A DNA stretch of 64,000 nt from Gerris lacustris (Eukaryota > Arthropoda > Insecta > Hemiptera > Gerridae), in NCBI GenBank assembly GCA_951217055.1, contig OX578283.1, positions 62,811,832-62,875,831 on the forward strand, given 5' to 3'. The translations under genes and the position numbers were made by a program. A model generated the notes under the pieces. That model was not told the DNA's origin and searched no databases. It worked only from the letters and a program-made list of their open reading frames with translations. Below, in pieces: positions 33,275 through 45,819 of this stretch (position 1 is the stretch's first letter; the number at the start of each line of letters is the position of its first letter).

Positions 33275-34010
33275 TTTTTAGGGTCCGTAGGCAAAAGAAC
33301 CCTTATATTTTCCTGCGTGTGTCTGTCCGTCCGTCCTCTCGCGTGCTCTCACGGCTACACCTTTCGTCCGATCACTTTGAAATTTGGCATGTATGTGTCT
33401 TGTACCGACCCACATATTTAAAAAATATAACGACTTAAAAAAAATATTTCTCAAAAAAATTAGGGTAAAAAAAGTTAAGGGTTAAATTTTGTTTATTTTT
33501 TTTTTCGACACCGTGAGGGGTATCATATGAAAGGGTACGTCGAGCTGATTACAAAAATATATAATTCTTTGGATATAACTTTGATAGGGCGAGCGTAGGC
33601 AAGTTTGAAGTGGGTGTGAAACGCCCCCACCCCCCCCCCCCCCCCCCTATCTCGCTTATGTGAAGTGCAAAAAATTTAAAAAAATTCCTGAACATTCTTC
33701 GACCAAAAGTAAAGATACCACTTTTTGGAAATTTCGAAAAAAATATTCTTTTATTTTTTATTGACAAAATACGTTTTTTTTAATTATGGTATTTTCGATG
33801 TATTTATATGGTTGTAGTCCGGTTCAGTGGCAAAAAAATACTTTATCAGAGTGTGTTTTGAGAATATCAGACCCTTAGGATAGTTCAAAGTAAGCTTTTT
33901 AGTATTTTAAAAAAACACTGTTTATACACTTTACAGTTAATCACTATATAGTGTGGCCTACGGACCCTCGCTGTGTGCTCACTAGCACACACTTGACCTG
34001 TTTATTTAAA
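33275..34010 (-). repeat. Repeat F3, most complete copy
   Basis: On the minus strand from AACAGGTCAAGTGTGTGCTA (34005) to GCCTACGGACCCTAAAAA (33275). The inverted ends carry AGGGTCCGTAGGC. An internal C run of about 17 bases at 33631-33648 is G on the element's own strand. No protein is encoded. Confidence 0.75.
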
Positions 34011-34074
34011 AACCACATTTTTGTAAGTCTAATTTTTTATAGACTAATGCTGGACCTCAAAACGTGTATATTTA

Positions 34075-34200
34075 TATTATACAAAATCGAATTTTCGCGC
34101 CATCACAATACTTTTTCTTTATATGAGAAAATAAAAACAGCTTTTTGGCTTCAAGGGACGTCATCAAGACGTGTAAAGCCATCACAATACTTTCTCTTAT
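34075..34200 (-). repeat. F4 hairpin segment, duplicated end
   Basis: GCGCCATCACAATACTTTTT and a second GCCATCACAATACTTTCTCT about 90 bases later. Confidence 0.5.
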
Positions 34201-34829
34201 TAAATAATTATTTTTACTAACACTTATTATAAAACCGACCTCAACTATGTGTGCGCGCGTCAAATAAAACAATATAAATAATACAAATAATACAAATGTG
34301 ATAACAATGATTTACTAAAATATGAGATATTTCATTCACTCAAAAATGACAAGAAGACAAGAAATAATGTCTTTCTTTCAGAATCGTAGAAGTACAAAGC
34401 CTATACAAAAAAATGGAGAGCTGAATATAAAAAAGCTCTGCTTATTATAACTCTAGATGAGTATTTAATTAAAAACTTTTTTTTTTCCTCACAGAAATAA
34501 TAAAAAATTAAAAAGGGGAGCTGGGTTTTCAGTTGTTCAAAGTTGTATAGATGTTTCAGGCCTTGTTTAATTACTCGGTTTTTTTCTTTATTTCTTTTGT
34601 TAGATTAATAAAAAAATTGTTAATAAAATATGGCTGGTTAGATTATATTAGACCAATATTAATAAAAGATTATGGAAATTTAGTCGATATGTTAAGTGAT
34701 AAAATTTTAGTTGTTAAAGATATAAAAATAAATTTATCTGTACTACAATTTCTCAAAAATCATTCTGAGATAATCCAGATTAACTTTTTCATATAATCTC
34801 GATCCCAGATCCCAGAAAACATAAATATA
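34201..34829. other. Unassigned AT-rich sequence
   Basis: The 81-codon plus frame at 34551-34796 is Ile/Leu/Lys-rich and lacks any motif. Confidence 0.5.
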
Positions 34830-35040
34830 TTGTTATCTATAGGTACAGCTGGATACGCTTGTCGATCCGCTAGCTGTGGCTCTGTACCCTCCTATAGAAC
34901 CTTCCAAGTGAAAAGAGAGTTCCACCCGGCACTACCGTCAATATATCCTTTTAAACTATAAACTCATCATGATTAACTATTGATTTGCTTAATATTAAAT
35001 ATTTATTGCATTAAGCTCACTTTAATGATAAATCTACGCG
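34830..35040 (+). repeat. F2-related fragment
   Basis: AACTATAAACTCATCATGATTAACTATTGATTT and ATATTTATTGCATTAAG resemble the F2 interior at about 20350-20430. Boundaries are unclear. Confidence 0.4.
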
Positions 35041-35051
35041 ATGTTTAGTAA

Positions 35052-35400
35052 AAGGCCCATTTACAATTTGATTAGTGCAAGTGTTAAGTAAATTTTTGCA
35101 AGTGTTTAGTAAAAAATTACTTAAAAATTACTTATCTCTAAAGCCGAGGCCACACATTGGCCGACATTTGCCAAATACCTTCAAAGGTTCCAAGTGTGGC
35201 CGCTCTACCATTGGCAAATATCGTCAAATGTTTGAGTTTGGAAGGTATTGGATTGGTCGAAAAGAACGACCAACCTTCCAATATCCAATACCGGGTACAG
35301 AGGAGCCGCCTTCTTACACTAAACACGTACGGTATCCAAATAGGTTTAGTGTTTTTACTAAACACTCGCACTTGCACTCATCAAATTGTAATTGGGCCTT
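35052..35400. mobile_element. 349-bp MITE with 32-bp inverted ends
   Basis: AAGGCCCATTTACAATTTG at 35052 and its complement ending at 35400 match at 30 of 32 positions, through AGTGCAAGTG, followed by a second shared GTGTTTAGTAAAAA. The target duplication is unclear (GTA before, AAT after). The centre (35140-35330) holds interleaved inverted repeats rich in TTGGAAGGT, ATTGGAT, GGCCACAC and TTTGCCAA. ORFs on both strands here are by-products of these palindromes. Confidence 0.65.
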
Positions 35401-35489
35401 AATATAATATATTATTTAAAATGTATTCAACAGGTCGTTGTTTCCTTTTTGTTTCAGATTTCTAACAAAATCGGATTTATTATCATAAA

Positions 35490-35880
35490 TATCTCGGAAA
35501 CTAGATTTTCCCGGGAAAACGGCTTACATCATTAGATTTGTATTTAAATGGACTACATTTTAGAATTTTTTAATCAAAATCGTTGGTACCATTTTCAAGA
35601 ATTTTTTTTTTCACGTTTTTTAAGAGTTTTTTGGTGTAGCACCCCCAAATTTGACCAGTAGTATTTGTAGATAGCCAAATTATTCTAATGCATTATATCT
35701 TCGATTTTTAATTTTATCTTAAACCTTTGACATATTAGAGGAAAAATTATTTTAAAAAATCCTTCGAATTTCATCTTAGTATTATTTATATAATCGAGTA
35801 GTGTCCCAGAGGCGACTACTCACCTCGAAATGATTTGTTATTGCTAAGCTAAATCAACCACATTTATTCCAATAAAAATA
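35490..35880 (-). repeat. Repeat F5 fragment
   Basis: AACTAGATTTTCCCGGGAAA and TGGACTACATTTTAGAATTT match 7860-7930. Toward 35880, ATAATCGAGTAGTGTCCC matches about 1805 and, more loosely, 2232. Confidence 0.5.
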
Positions 35881-36514
35881 AATTATTGTTTTTATTTGGT
35901 GGTATATTATTAATTTAAAGTGGCGATGTTTTGTAAAAATGTACTTAATCTGTTAAGCATCACGATTATCATTTAAGAAAGACTTTAAAACTGTAAAAAC
36001 AGTGTTAAACACCAAATGTTGAAGCAGTTAAAAAGAAAATAGAATATTCAGCCTCAAAAAAAGGAAGAAATATAAAGTGTTTTTCATAAACACGCCATCA
36101 TGGGTTTCCAGAAGTACTTTAGTAATCCTGGACACGCTACAGCATCATTTTACTTTTGTGGCGAGTAAGCGTTATAACTGGGATCAGACTTCGGCCAGGA
36201 AACATTTCCAGTGAAATGAATACTTGGCCAAAACAACCCCTTAATGACATCCCTAATCTCTCAGGGATATTTTAGCCATCTTTTACTTTCTGATTAAAAA
36301 ACAAACTCTTCTCCCCCCTCGACTTTTTGAGTAAAAACCCTAATAAATCATGATTTCATTTAATTAGGGTTTTAAAAGTTTTAAAAAGTCTTTTACATTC
36401 ACGCATTTTTTTTTAGGAATATTGATTAAATTGTAACAGCTGATAAAACAATATCGTCTTGTTTCTAAGGGGTTTGTAAAAGAATGTTGTCATGATAAAA
36501 GATAAATTTGTTAG
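35881..36514. other. Unassigned sequence
   Basis: 36100-36310 is slightly GC-richer (GGCCAGGAAACATTTCCAG). No gene seen. Confidence 0.5.
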
Positions 36515-37235
36515 TCCTTTCGAGCTTACTGAAGGTAACGGAAGCTATGTGATCGTTTTGAAGAACGAACATAATTTATGTCTCTGATTTCATAAATTCC
36601 AAGACAGAAATCCGTTTCAGATATCAGGACACTTTATTGGTTCCGTGTCTGTATTTCGCTCAATTTTTGCCAACTAACATAATATCTTAAAAACTACTCG
36701 TCTGATTTTAATGAAATTTGTATGGTAGGTCGTAAATAGCCCATTGTTGGTCCCAAATAAGTTTTAACCTTTTACACCCATTTGATTCTCATCAACAAAA
36801 GCACGAACATACATTCATTTATTTATACCAATATCTTTAAAAGGATTCATCTGATTTTTATGAAATTTAGATGGTTTGTCGAAAGTAACTCACAGATAGC
36901 CTCATATTAATTTCTACCATCTGCGCTCTTAAACTTTTGCTAAATTAATACTTAAATGCATGTAAAAACACAAAACAATTTTGACATAATAAAAAAGCCA
37001 AACATGTTCTCTGGTGTCTGAAACGGATTTCTGTCATGGAATTTTTAAAATCGGAGACCTAAAAATTTTATCGTTCTTTAAAACGATCACATAGCTTCCG
37101 TTACCTTCGGTAAACTCGGAAGTGAAACATGGAAAACAATAAAATAATTTATAAAATAATGGCTTGTAAAAGCATAAAATCAATGAAGTACGTGATTGGA
37201 TGCGAGGAAGCTATGTGCCACACTAATTTGAAGTA
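36515..37235 (+). repeat. Repeat F1, plus copy with a partial inverted F1 near its end
   Basis: Runs from GAGCTTACTGAAGGTAACGG to GAAGCTATGTGCCACACTAA. Between 37010 and 37130 a minus-orientation F1 end (CCGTTACCTTCGGTAA) interrupts it, another F1-in-F1 arrangement. Confidence 0.7.
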
Positions 37236-37724
37236 AATTTTTTGAAGAGGTCTAAATATTAAATGATATAACAGAGCGTTTTGGCTTAAGATCACTTTAA
37301 TCCATGTAATTACAAGCATTTATTTAACTTGCTATGTTTGTATGTATGTACGTATGTATGTATGTATGTTCGGGTCAAATTTTGCAACTGAATTTTAAAG
37401 CAGTTATCGTCAACCGATTGAATAAAAAAAATTGCATACACGTTTAGTTTGGATGACAATGCATGGTTAGCTAAGTGACGTCATTCTAAATCCAATATGG
37501 CGGGCAGCCCAAGATGGTGGACTAGTTATTTTTTAAGCACGCCCATGATATGGGTATCAAATGAAAGGGCTTGCTGAGAAGAATACGAATAAAAGCTTGT
37601 TTTTAAAACCACGTGTATGGCGGCTGTAAGTTTTGTTTTTAAAGTTGTTTTTGTTACCTTTAAAATATAAGTTTCACCACCAAATCATATGACTCACAAA
37701 AAGTGTAAACATAAAAGAAGAATA
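37236..37724. other. Repeat-like sequence with (TATG)n
   Basis: (TATG)n at 37337-37370, followed by CCAATATGGCGGGCAGCCCA, AAGATGGTGGAC and ATATGGGTATCAAATGAAAG, text resembling dispersed insect repeats. Confidence 0.4.
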
Positions 37725-38345
37725 AACAGGTCAAGTGTGTCACAGCGAGGGTCCATAGGCCACACTGTATAGTTTAAGTAGTACCCTATTGATGGTGTTT
37801 TTTAAAATGCTAAAAGCTTACTTTGAACTATCCTATGGGTCTGATATTTTCAAAACACATAAACAAACTTATGATAAAGTATGCCTTTGCCACTGAACCG
37901 GACTACAAGCATATAAACACACTGAAAAGACCATAGTTATAAAAAAAACGTATTTTGTCAATAAAAAAAAAAAAAAAAAAAAAAAAAATCGAAATTTCCA
38001 AAAAGTGGTATCTTTACTTTTGGTCGAAGAATGTTCAGGAATTTTTTCAGATTTTTTGCACTTCACATAAGCGAGATAGAGGGGGGGGGGGGGGGGGGGG
38101 ACACGTTTCACACCCACTTCAAACTTGCCAACGCTCGCCCTATCAAAGTTATAAAATATAATTATATATTTTTTTTAAGTCGCTATATTTTTAATATATG
38201 TGGGTAGGTACATACAATACATACATGCCAAATTTCAAAGTGATCGGAGGAAAGGTGAAGCCGTGAGAGCACGCGACAGGACGGACGGACAGACACACGC
38301 AGGAAACTATAAGAGTCCTTGGTTTTGCCTACGGACCCTAAAAAA
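37725..38345 (+). repeat. Repeat F3, plus copy with a G20 tract
   Basis: Contains CACTGAACCGGACTACAAGC, an A-rich run at 37965-37988, the CACTTCACATAAGCGAGATA block, a run of about 20 G at 38081-38100, and the final GGTTTTGCCTACGGACCCTA. The A and G runs look like slippage-prone tracts that differ between copies. Confidence 0.75.
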
Positions 38346-39164
38346 CATTTGATTTTCAATGTGATTATTGTGTATGATTTTTATTCACACGGAAAGTCAT
38401 AAGACGAAATCATATAGTGCAAAGTGACCATTATTAACAGGGCTAGATTCCAATTTAAATAAAAAACTATTATAACAATTTAATGATATTTTTTTATCTA
38501 TTTGCATTTATAATCTGGTTTAATTTAATAAAACATTCGTACGCTATACTAAGACAAGTTAGAAGTTGAAATATTTGAACTAGACGAAAAAATAAAAATA
38601 AATTTCTAGGCTCTTGTCCGTAATTACAACCTCGAGATAAAAACAGTGAAAAGCTTTATATCAAAAGTTAGATATGGTGAAAAAAACTTTGCTTCATTCA
38701 CGATAGAGCGACGCGATGCCTACGTGTAGTAGAAGTTTGTGAAGTTTGTTTAGTGGAAAAACCTAGATAGCTAGATGATAAGTTAATATACGTTTTAGGA
38801 GTTGTGCGAGGTTGTGTGTAACTGTGAAAAAGTGTAATATCGACGTTTGGAGCTGAAGCCAGGTCTATATTGTTTCCATGCCAATATGCTTACTATGGCT
38901 TCATGGTGATAGGATTATGATTTAGACACAACTTGAAAACCTAAGCCAATGACTAGAGTCTAACTCTAACTACCTCTCTAAACTAAGCACAAACTTACCT
39001 TCAACTATACAATATCTACCTGCCACAACTAAATTCTAACTTCAAAAATTAACATGAATAAGGTACGGAAAGTAGGTTATAATGATCAAGAGCTTACTAG
39101 TACAACATAATTCAATTTAAAAACAATAAGTCTGATCCAACTCGCATTAAACTTTCTTATATAG
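38346..39164. other. Unassigned sequence
   Basis: No repeat or coding signal that I can support. 38690-38860 is a little less AT-rich. Confidence 0.45.
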
Positions 39165-40805
39165 AGTATATAATTTCTTGGTCCAGTGCTATAGAGTACA
39201 TAATTCCTTGGCCCAGTGCTATAGAGTATAGAGTACATAATTCCTTGGTCCAGTGTTATAGAGTATAGAGTACATAATTCCTTGGTCCAGTGTTATCGAG
39301 TGTATAACTTGGTCCAGTGCTATAGACTATAGAGTACATAATTCCTTGGTCCAGTGTTATAGAGTATAGAGTACATAATTCCATGGTCCACTGTTATAGA
39401 GTATAGAGTACATAATTCCTTGGTCCAGTGCTATATATAGGCTATAGAGTACATAATTCATTGGTCCAGTGCTATGGAGTACTTAATTCCTTGGTCCAGT
39501 GTTATATAGAGTACAAATTTCCTTAGTCCTGTGCTATAGAGTACAGAGTACTTAATTCCTTGGTAAGGTGCTATAGAGTACATAATTCCTTGGTCCAGTA
39601 TTATAGAGTGAATAATTCCTTGGTAAGGTGCTATAGAGTACATAATTCCTTGGTCCAGTATTATAGAGTGAATAATTCCTTGGTAAGGTGCTATAGAGTA
39701 CATAATTCCTTGGTCCAGTATTATAGAGTGAATAATTCCTTGGTCCAGTGCTATTGAGTACATAATTCCTTGGAATGGTACAATAGAGTATAAACCACAT
39801 AATTCCATGGCCCAGTGCTATAGAGTATAGAGTGCATAATTCCTTGATCCAGTGCTATAAAGGATAGAATACATAATTCCTTGGTCCAGTGTTATAGAGT
39901 GTATAACTTGGTCCAGTGCTGTAGACTATAGAGTACATAATTCCTTGGTCCAGTGTTATAGAGTATAGAGTACATAATTCCTTGGTCCAGTGCTATATAT
40001 AGGCTATAGAGTACATAATTCCTTGGTCCAGTGTTATAGAGTATAGAGTACATAATTCCTTGGTCCAGTGATATAAAGGATAGAATACATAATTCCTTGG
40101 TCCAGTGCTATAGACTATAGAGTACATAATTCCTTGGTCCAGCGTTATAGAGTATAGAGTACATAATTCCATGGTCCACTGTTATAGAGTATAGAGTATA
40201 TAATTCCTTGGTCCAGTGCTATATATAGGCTATAGAGTACATAATTCATTGGTCCAGTGCTATGGAGTACTTAATTCCTTGGTCCAGTGTTATATAGAGT
40301 ACAACTTTCCTTAGTCCTGTGCTATAGAGTACAGAGTACATAATTCCTTGGTCAGGTGCTATAGAGTACATAATTCCTTGGTCCAGTATTATAGAGTGAA
40401 TAATTCCTTGGTCCAGTGCTATTGAGTACATAATTCCTTGGAATGGTACAATAGAGTATATACCACATAATTCCATGGTCCAGTACTATGAGTATAATAT
40501 GATATATTATATCTTGGCCCAGTGATGTAGAGTACATAATTCCTAGGTCTGGTGCTATAGAGTTCATAATTCCTTGGTCCGGTACTATTGAATAGAGTAC
40601 ATAATTCCTTGGTCTGGTGCTATAGAGTTCATAATTCCTTGGTCTAGTGCTATAGAGTTCATAATTCCTTGGTCCGGTACTATTGAATAGAGTACATAAT
40701 TCCTTGGTCTGGTGCTATAGAGTTCATAATTCCTTGGTCCTGTACTATAGAATAGAGTACGTAATTCCTTGGTCCAGTGCTTTAGAGTACATAATTCCTT
40801 GTTAA
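39165..40805 (+). repeat. 30-bp minisatellite with higher-order repeats, 1.6 kb
   Basis: The basic unit TGCTATAGAGTACATAATTC + CTTGGTCCAG is 30 bp, often lengthened by a second TATAGAG. A dimer of 60 bp is repeated three times almost exactly at 39560-39740. A distinctive block from CTATATATAGGCTATAG to CTTAGTCCTGTGC occurs at 39431 and again at 40219, an offset of 788 bases. ORFs on both strands are artefacts of the period. Confidence 0.9.
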
Positions 40806-43121
40806 ATATTCATTGACTATATTTTGCTTACACTGTTTTTCTGGGTACTATTCTCTCTTGTTTTCCTTCTTGGGGTTTCTTTATTACCGTTTAGTAATAA
40901 AGCATGAACTACTTCTTTCTAACGACCTACTTTCTTATTTCCTTTTTCCTTGACGAAATCCATTCTACTTATACCCCATATATAATCAACCACCAATATT
41001 TTATTTATAGAGTTCATCGTTTAATAATTATTGAGATAGGTATTTTATTGAGTTCATTGTTCATAATCTAAATAATACCTATAGAAAGAGAAAATCTTGA
41101 TTCCTCACCAAAATATTATTATTTAATACAATGAACGTTACCTTAATAATTTAACCCATATTAGGTGCGATAGTGGACTTAATAATAATAATGCGATAGT
41201 ATCTTAAAAATATATATTAATATGTATTAAACTTAATGTATTTTAAATTAATTTAATTTATTTATAATAAGGGAAGTAAAGGAACTCGCAACTCACCTAA
41301 CTAGTACTATTTATATATTATATCGTCAAATCTGTGAGAAATGTTTCACACTGATGTACTACATAGAGTAGATGAGTAAAGTGTGCTCTGATCCTTCGTC
41401 CTGAAAAAAAGGGGGGGGGGGTGGACACGAGGCGTTTTGGAACTTATACTTGTCAAATAATTCAAAATAGTGACAGATATTAAGTTTTAATATGAATGAC
41501 ATATTTATCTAATAAAAAGTTATAAAAAGTGCGAATTTTAGCTTTATCGGCGAAATATTTTCGACATTTTTAGCGTTCAATTTTTGAAAGTTCAAAAGTC
41601 AATATCTTCACAATAGCAGCCTACATCTAAACGAAAATTTAGTGGAAATAGTTTTTTTGTTGTAAGGAGGTATAATTAGAGCATATTTCAGCAAAATCGG
41701 AAAATATTTCGATTGTTTTTAGAATTTTTGCTGCCATAGCAAAATAAGTTAATGACGTCACAAATTTAAAATTTTCCGGGTAGCATAGCTGCGCATGCAA
41801 TGACTGACTTTTGTACCGATTTTTCAATTCTCTAGTTTAAAAATTGTTGGACAGACATCCAGCTAAAAACCACACAAATCGCCTGGAAAAAAACCCAAAA
41901 CAGATCGTAGAAATCTCGATTTCGGATTTTTTAGGTGAAAACAATAGTTTTCCTTTATATAACGAAAAATATAAATTCAAAGAAACCAACAAAATGTTAT
42001 ATATAAGTATATTTATTACAAAAAAGACTCGAGGGTCAAGATAAACTTAATTTTAAACTCGGATTAAAGTTTAATGAAAAATAAAAGTTTCTCCTGAATT
42101 TTCAATCTTTTTATTAAATTTACACAAAAATCCACCTTTCAATTTTATTTTTTTTAATTTGATTTTCCTCAAAAGTAATTGGAAGGAAGATGTCATCCCG
42201 AAAAGTTTATTCGGCCTAAAAACCTGACAGATCAAAAGAGAAAAACGTTTATAAAAATTCGTTTCGAGCCTGTCAAGGGTGTAACAAAGTTGCTTTTGCA
42301 ACTTCAAAAACTCTTTTCCCTCTGAGGTTTCAGACCTTTTAAGACTTGAATTAATATTTGAGGGGTAAAAAGTATCGCCTCTAATAATTTTTTACCCCAA
42401 AAACACTTTAATCCAAAGGATAGATTTTACAAGCGTCTCTGATATTTACATTGCTAAAACATTCAGCGGTGTTTGGTTCGTTTAATTATCATAACGTCAT
42501 GACTTGATGGCTCACCTCTTTTTTTTTAAGTGATCGCAATCTAACATCAAACCATATTTCCCAACGAGAAAACTCACTTTTTTTATATTAAATTAACGAA
42601 TTCAACATTCGAAAAAGAAAAATTTTCATACTTATTTTTATTTAAAATTTCATTTCAAAGTACTAATTTTGTGGAAATATATATAAAATTAAAGTTTTGT
42701 CTGTACATTGGTCAGAATTGAAAATTTTTTGGATACTATTTCATTTTACACATTCCGAAAACCGAATCCGGCCTTAACTTTTTTTGTGTATGTGTGTATG
42801 TCTGTCGCCCCAATCAGACTTTATAGGCACAAAACTGGCTAAATGGAATCGATTAATTTTTTTTTCAGGGATGTGCGCAAACAAGTTGCGCAATTTGTAG
42901 GCTTGGTTTCATCTAAAAATATTGAGTAGAACCAAAGTTATTAACAATTTTATAAAAAAAAAAGTATATAAAACATAACCTAAAAAAATTAGGTTGAAAC
43001 ACCGTAACCAAATCCCACAGACTCGCTAATCAAAATGTTTGGGTACTTCTAGACCACGAAGAGACTGAAGTTTTTTGCGTTTGGTCGGAAATCCCGAACC
43101 GAATGGAAAAAATCCGAAAAG
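40806..43121. other. Unassigned sequence
   Basis: Includes a G10 run at 41411-41420 and a repeat-like GACGTCAC / TTTTCGAC stretch at 41480-41830. Small frames at 41639-42307 have no domains. Confidence 0.45.
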
Positions 43122-43270
43122 TAAAAAATAGTATATTATGTTACTAGGCTGTGAAGTGAGTTTTTTCTTTACCGCGGAAATTACATTTACTGTCGAGCGA
43201 AGCGAGACAGTAAATATTGCCAAGGTAAAGAAAAAACACTTCAAAGTCGCGTAGCATATGCTATTTTTTC
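43122..43270. repeat. Imperfect palindrome of about 149 bp
   Basis: AAAAAATAGTATATTATG, GTGAAGTGAGTTTTTTCTTT and TTTACTGTC on the left mirror GACAGTAAA, GGTAAAGAAAAAACACTTCA and GCATATGCTATTTTTT on the right, around GAGCGAAGCGA. It is probably a small foldback element. Confidence 0.65.
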
Positions 43271-44343
43271 CGAGATAGCAGACAATGAAAAAACATTAAA
43301 TATTAATCACTAATCAATATATAATAATAACAAATATTAGTACATACTTAAGACTTAAAAAAAGAAACCTTAAAAAGAGGTTACACTATAAGAAAAGATA
43401 AATAAAACGCATTGACATCTAGCAGATTTTAATCGTACTAGAAGCATTTCTACAAAGACTGCAGCGGTACTAACGGAAGTTTTGACAACTACCCGCCGGA
43501 CATAAAAAATCTTTTAGTTCCTAGGACGTAAAAGATTTTTTCTTTACAGCTAGGAGTAATGAAAAGATTTTTTAAGTCCACGTAATGAAAAAATGGATTT
43601 TAGCTATGTCTTTTAGGCTCTAAAGTTACTATTTCACAGCCTACCACGGAAAAAAAATATTTTTAACCACCTTAAAAAATTAAAGGTGGCGGACACTCTT
43701 TAAAATTTTTTGGAGGCTTATTGTGGCTCAACGGTAGACATTGTGTACTTGTCGATACGACAGTATCGACAAGCAGATTGTGCCAGCGGTAACTGATTTT
43801 AAAAGATCTACAACTTTGGTCCTATGACTTTTTGTCGTAATTCCATCGGTTCTACCTTAAATAGAGCTAAATTTTATTTTTAAAAAAGAAATTTCACAAT
43901 GGCGTCCGCAATTGTTGACCGATTTTTTTCTGATTGGAGTGCTTAAACCTCACACTCATGCTCTTTAAATCAAGTATTTATTATTTTACAAACTTTTCCT
44001 AAAATTATGAATGCACCATCATGGTTGATGATTGTTCAATGACTTCCCAGTCTAATTGGTTTGGTGTACTTTTTCTTCTTATTTATCATATATTTTTTAG
44101 CATTGTTAGTTATGTTATTACTATATTAATTAGTTTCTATTGACTATTTTTAAAAAAATAGATTTGGAGAGCATTCTTAGTAATGGATTTAATGATGTGT
44201 AATATAGTCCTGATTTATTCCTAGAAGGCTTTGGAAACAAAACTATTTAGGAATTTAATTTAATTGCTTGGCCTACATGATTATAGGCAACATAGCCACT
44301 AATACCTAGCATGAGCCCCGTTAGTAATGTAATATAGCATAGC

Positions 44344-44347
<4 letters not shown>
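43271..44347. other. Unassigned sequence
   Basis: AAAGATTTTTTC-type short inverted motifs at 43507-43590. Nothing else supported. Confidence 0.45.
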
Positions 44348-44415
<68 letters not shown>

Positions 44416-44417
44416 TC
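44348..44417. repeat. (TA)n microsatellite
   Basis: About 60 bases of uninterrupted AT dinucleotide. Confidence 0.95.
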
Positions 44418-44604
44418 TTTTTCTTGTCTGTCTGTCTGTTACACAACATAAAAATTTAAACTTTGCAGATGTGTTATGTGTAATAAGTAATAACCCAAAC
44501 ACAGGAAACTTATAGGGAGACCAAAAAATCATCCCTCATAAGCTAGGGGTAGAAGTCTAAGAGTTTGACATTGATTCTTAATGGACATGCGTCATGTGGG
44601 GTTA

Positions 44605-45165
44605 CTTATTTACTTTCTCATATACGTTGTATATAAACAAAAAAGTATTGTGATGGCACAAAAATTATATTTTGAGATTTTGTTGAGTTTTCACGTTTTG
44701 AGGTGTGTATCCAATAAGTGGATATAAAAAAAATATCTGTAAATCGTCTATTTTCTGTATAGACGCGTAGTCAAAATCCATTTTGCCATAAAGGTTCAGA
44801 AATTGACAGAAAAGTCTGTCAGACTGTCACTTAACAATTGGCAAACCAACATATCGAAAACTATTCGTCCGATTTTAATATAATTTAAATAATAGGTCAT
44901 AATTAGCCCATTGATGGTCTCATATTATAAATTTTATCATTCTGCGCCATATTTTCCTTTTTCATTAAATATGCGCAAAAACATAATTTATTTACACATG
45001 CATCTTTATCGTCACATGGATTATCAAAAGTAGCCCGCAGATTGCTCCAGATTAATTTAAACCGTCTGCGCCTTTTCAATTTTGCTAATTTTATATTTTA
45101 ATTCGTGTAAAAAATTGATACAATTTTGATATTTAAAAAAAAAACGGGAGAAAATTAAATACATT
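44605..45165 (+). repeat. Diverged F1 copy behind an F4 hairpin segment
   Basis: 44610-44700 carries the F4 motif ACTTTCTCATATA...AAAGTATTGTGATGGC. From about 44840 the F1 middle follows (CGTCCGATTTTAATA, AATTAGCCCATTGATGG, CAGATTGCTCCAGATTAATT), ending near 45165 where F9 begins. Confidence 0.6.
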
Positions 45166-45684
45166 TAACAATAATCTATAATATAAGTGGCAATGTCCTG
45201 ATTGACTGACTGACATAGAATCAACGTACAGCAAAATCTGCTAAACCGAGAGACTTGAAATTTTGAGGATATACTCGGTTCATATCATAGGCATCCACTA
45301 AGAAAGGATTTTGCGAAATTTTTATTTTTGTACCCAGGGGTACGGGGTACAAATGTCAAAGTAATGAATACTTTTAATGATGCATATCGTTGAAAAGCTC
45401 TTTAAAAGTACAGTAATTGTTGTTATGTACAGTTTTGTCATATTTTCATTTATGAGGGGGTAAAATGGAAAAATGTGTATAACTACATCTTATATAATTG
45501 AAGTGTGTCTATGAGTGTCTTTTATCTTATATAAATGAAGAGTGTCTATGAGTGTACTGCTTACATGAGATTATAAAGTTAAAATGTTGGTACATAGGAG
45601 TACGGGGTACAAATGTCAAAGTAATTGATAGGTACCCTTTATGATGCATATCGTTGAAAGGCTCTTTAAGAGAAAAGAAATTCA

Positions 45685-45733
45685 TATTTTACCATTTTGG
45701 TAGTATTCATACTACAGAAAGATTACATTTTAA
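45685..45733 (-). repeat. SINE tail fragment
   Basis: TTTGGTAGTATTCATACTAC then AGAAAGATTACATTTTAA is the complement of the distal SINE tail at 31700-31745. It contains the palindrome GTAGTATTCATACTAC-like core. Confidence 0.55.
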
Positions 45734-45819
45734 TTTAAATCACATTATAATTATTATTAACTAAGGGAAACAGACATGTCTGTTTCCCGTAGTTAATAAT
45801 AATTATAATTTGATTTAAA
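45734..45819. repeat. Palindrome made of two SINE tails, 86 bp
   Basis: Arms of 43 bases centred on CATG at 45776/45777, with two mismatches. Each arm is the SINE tail GTTTCCC(G/T)TAGTTAATAA..., joined head to head with no tRNA head between. Confidence 0.75.

Noticed and set aside
35075..35407. 110-codon frame as a gene
   Set aside because: It spans the palindromic 349-bp MITE; the opposite strand is equally open.
39458..39808. Overlapping frames on both strands in the 30-bp array
   Set aside because: A period of 30 keeps frames open on both strands. Peptides simply repeat every 10 residues.
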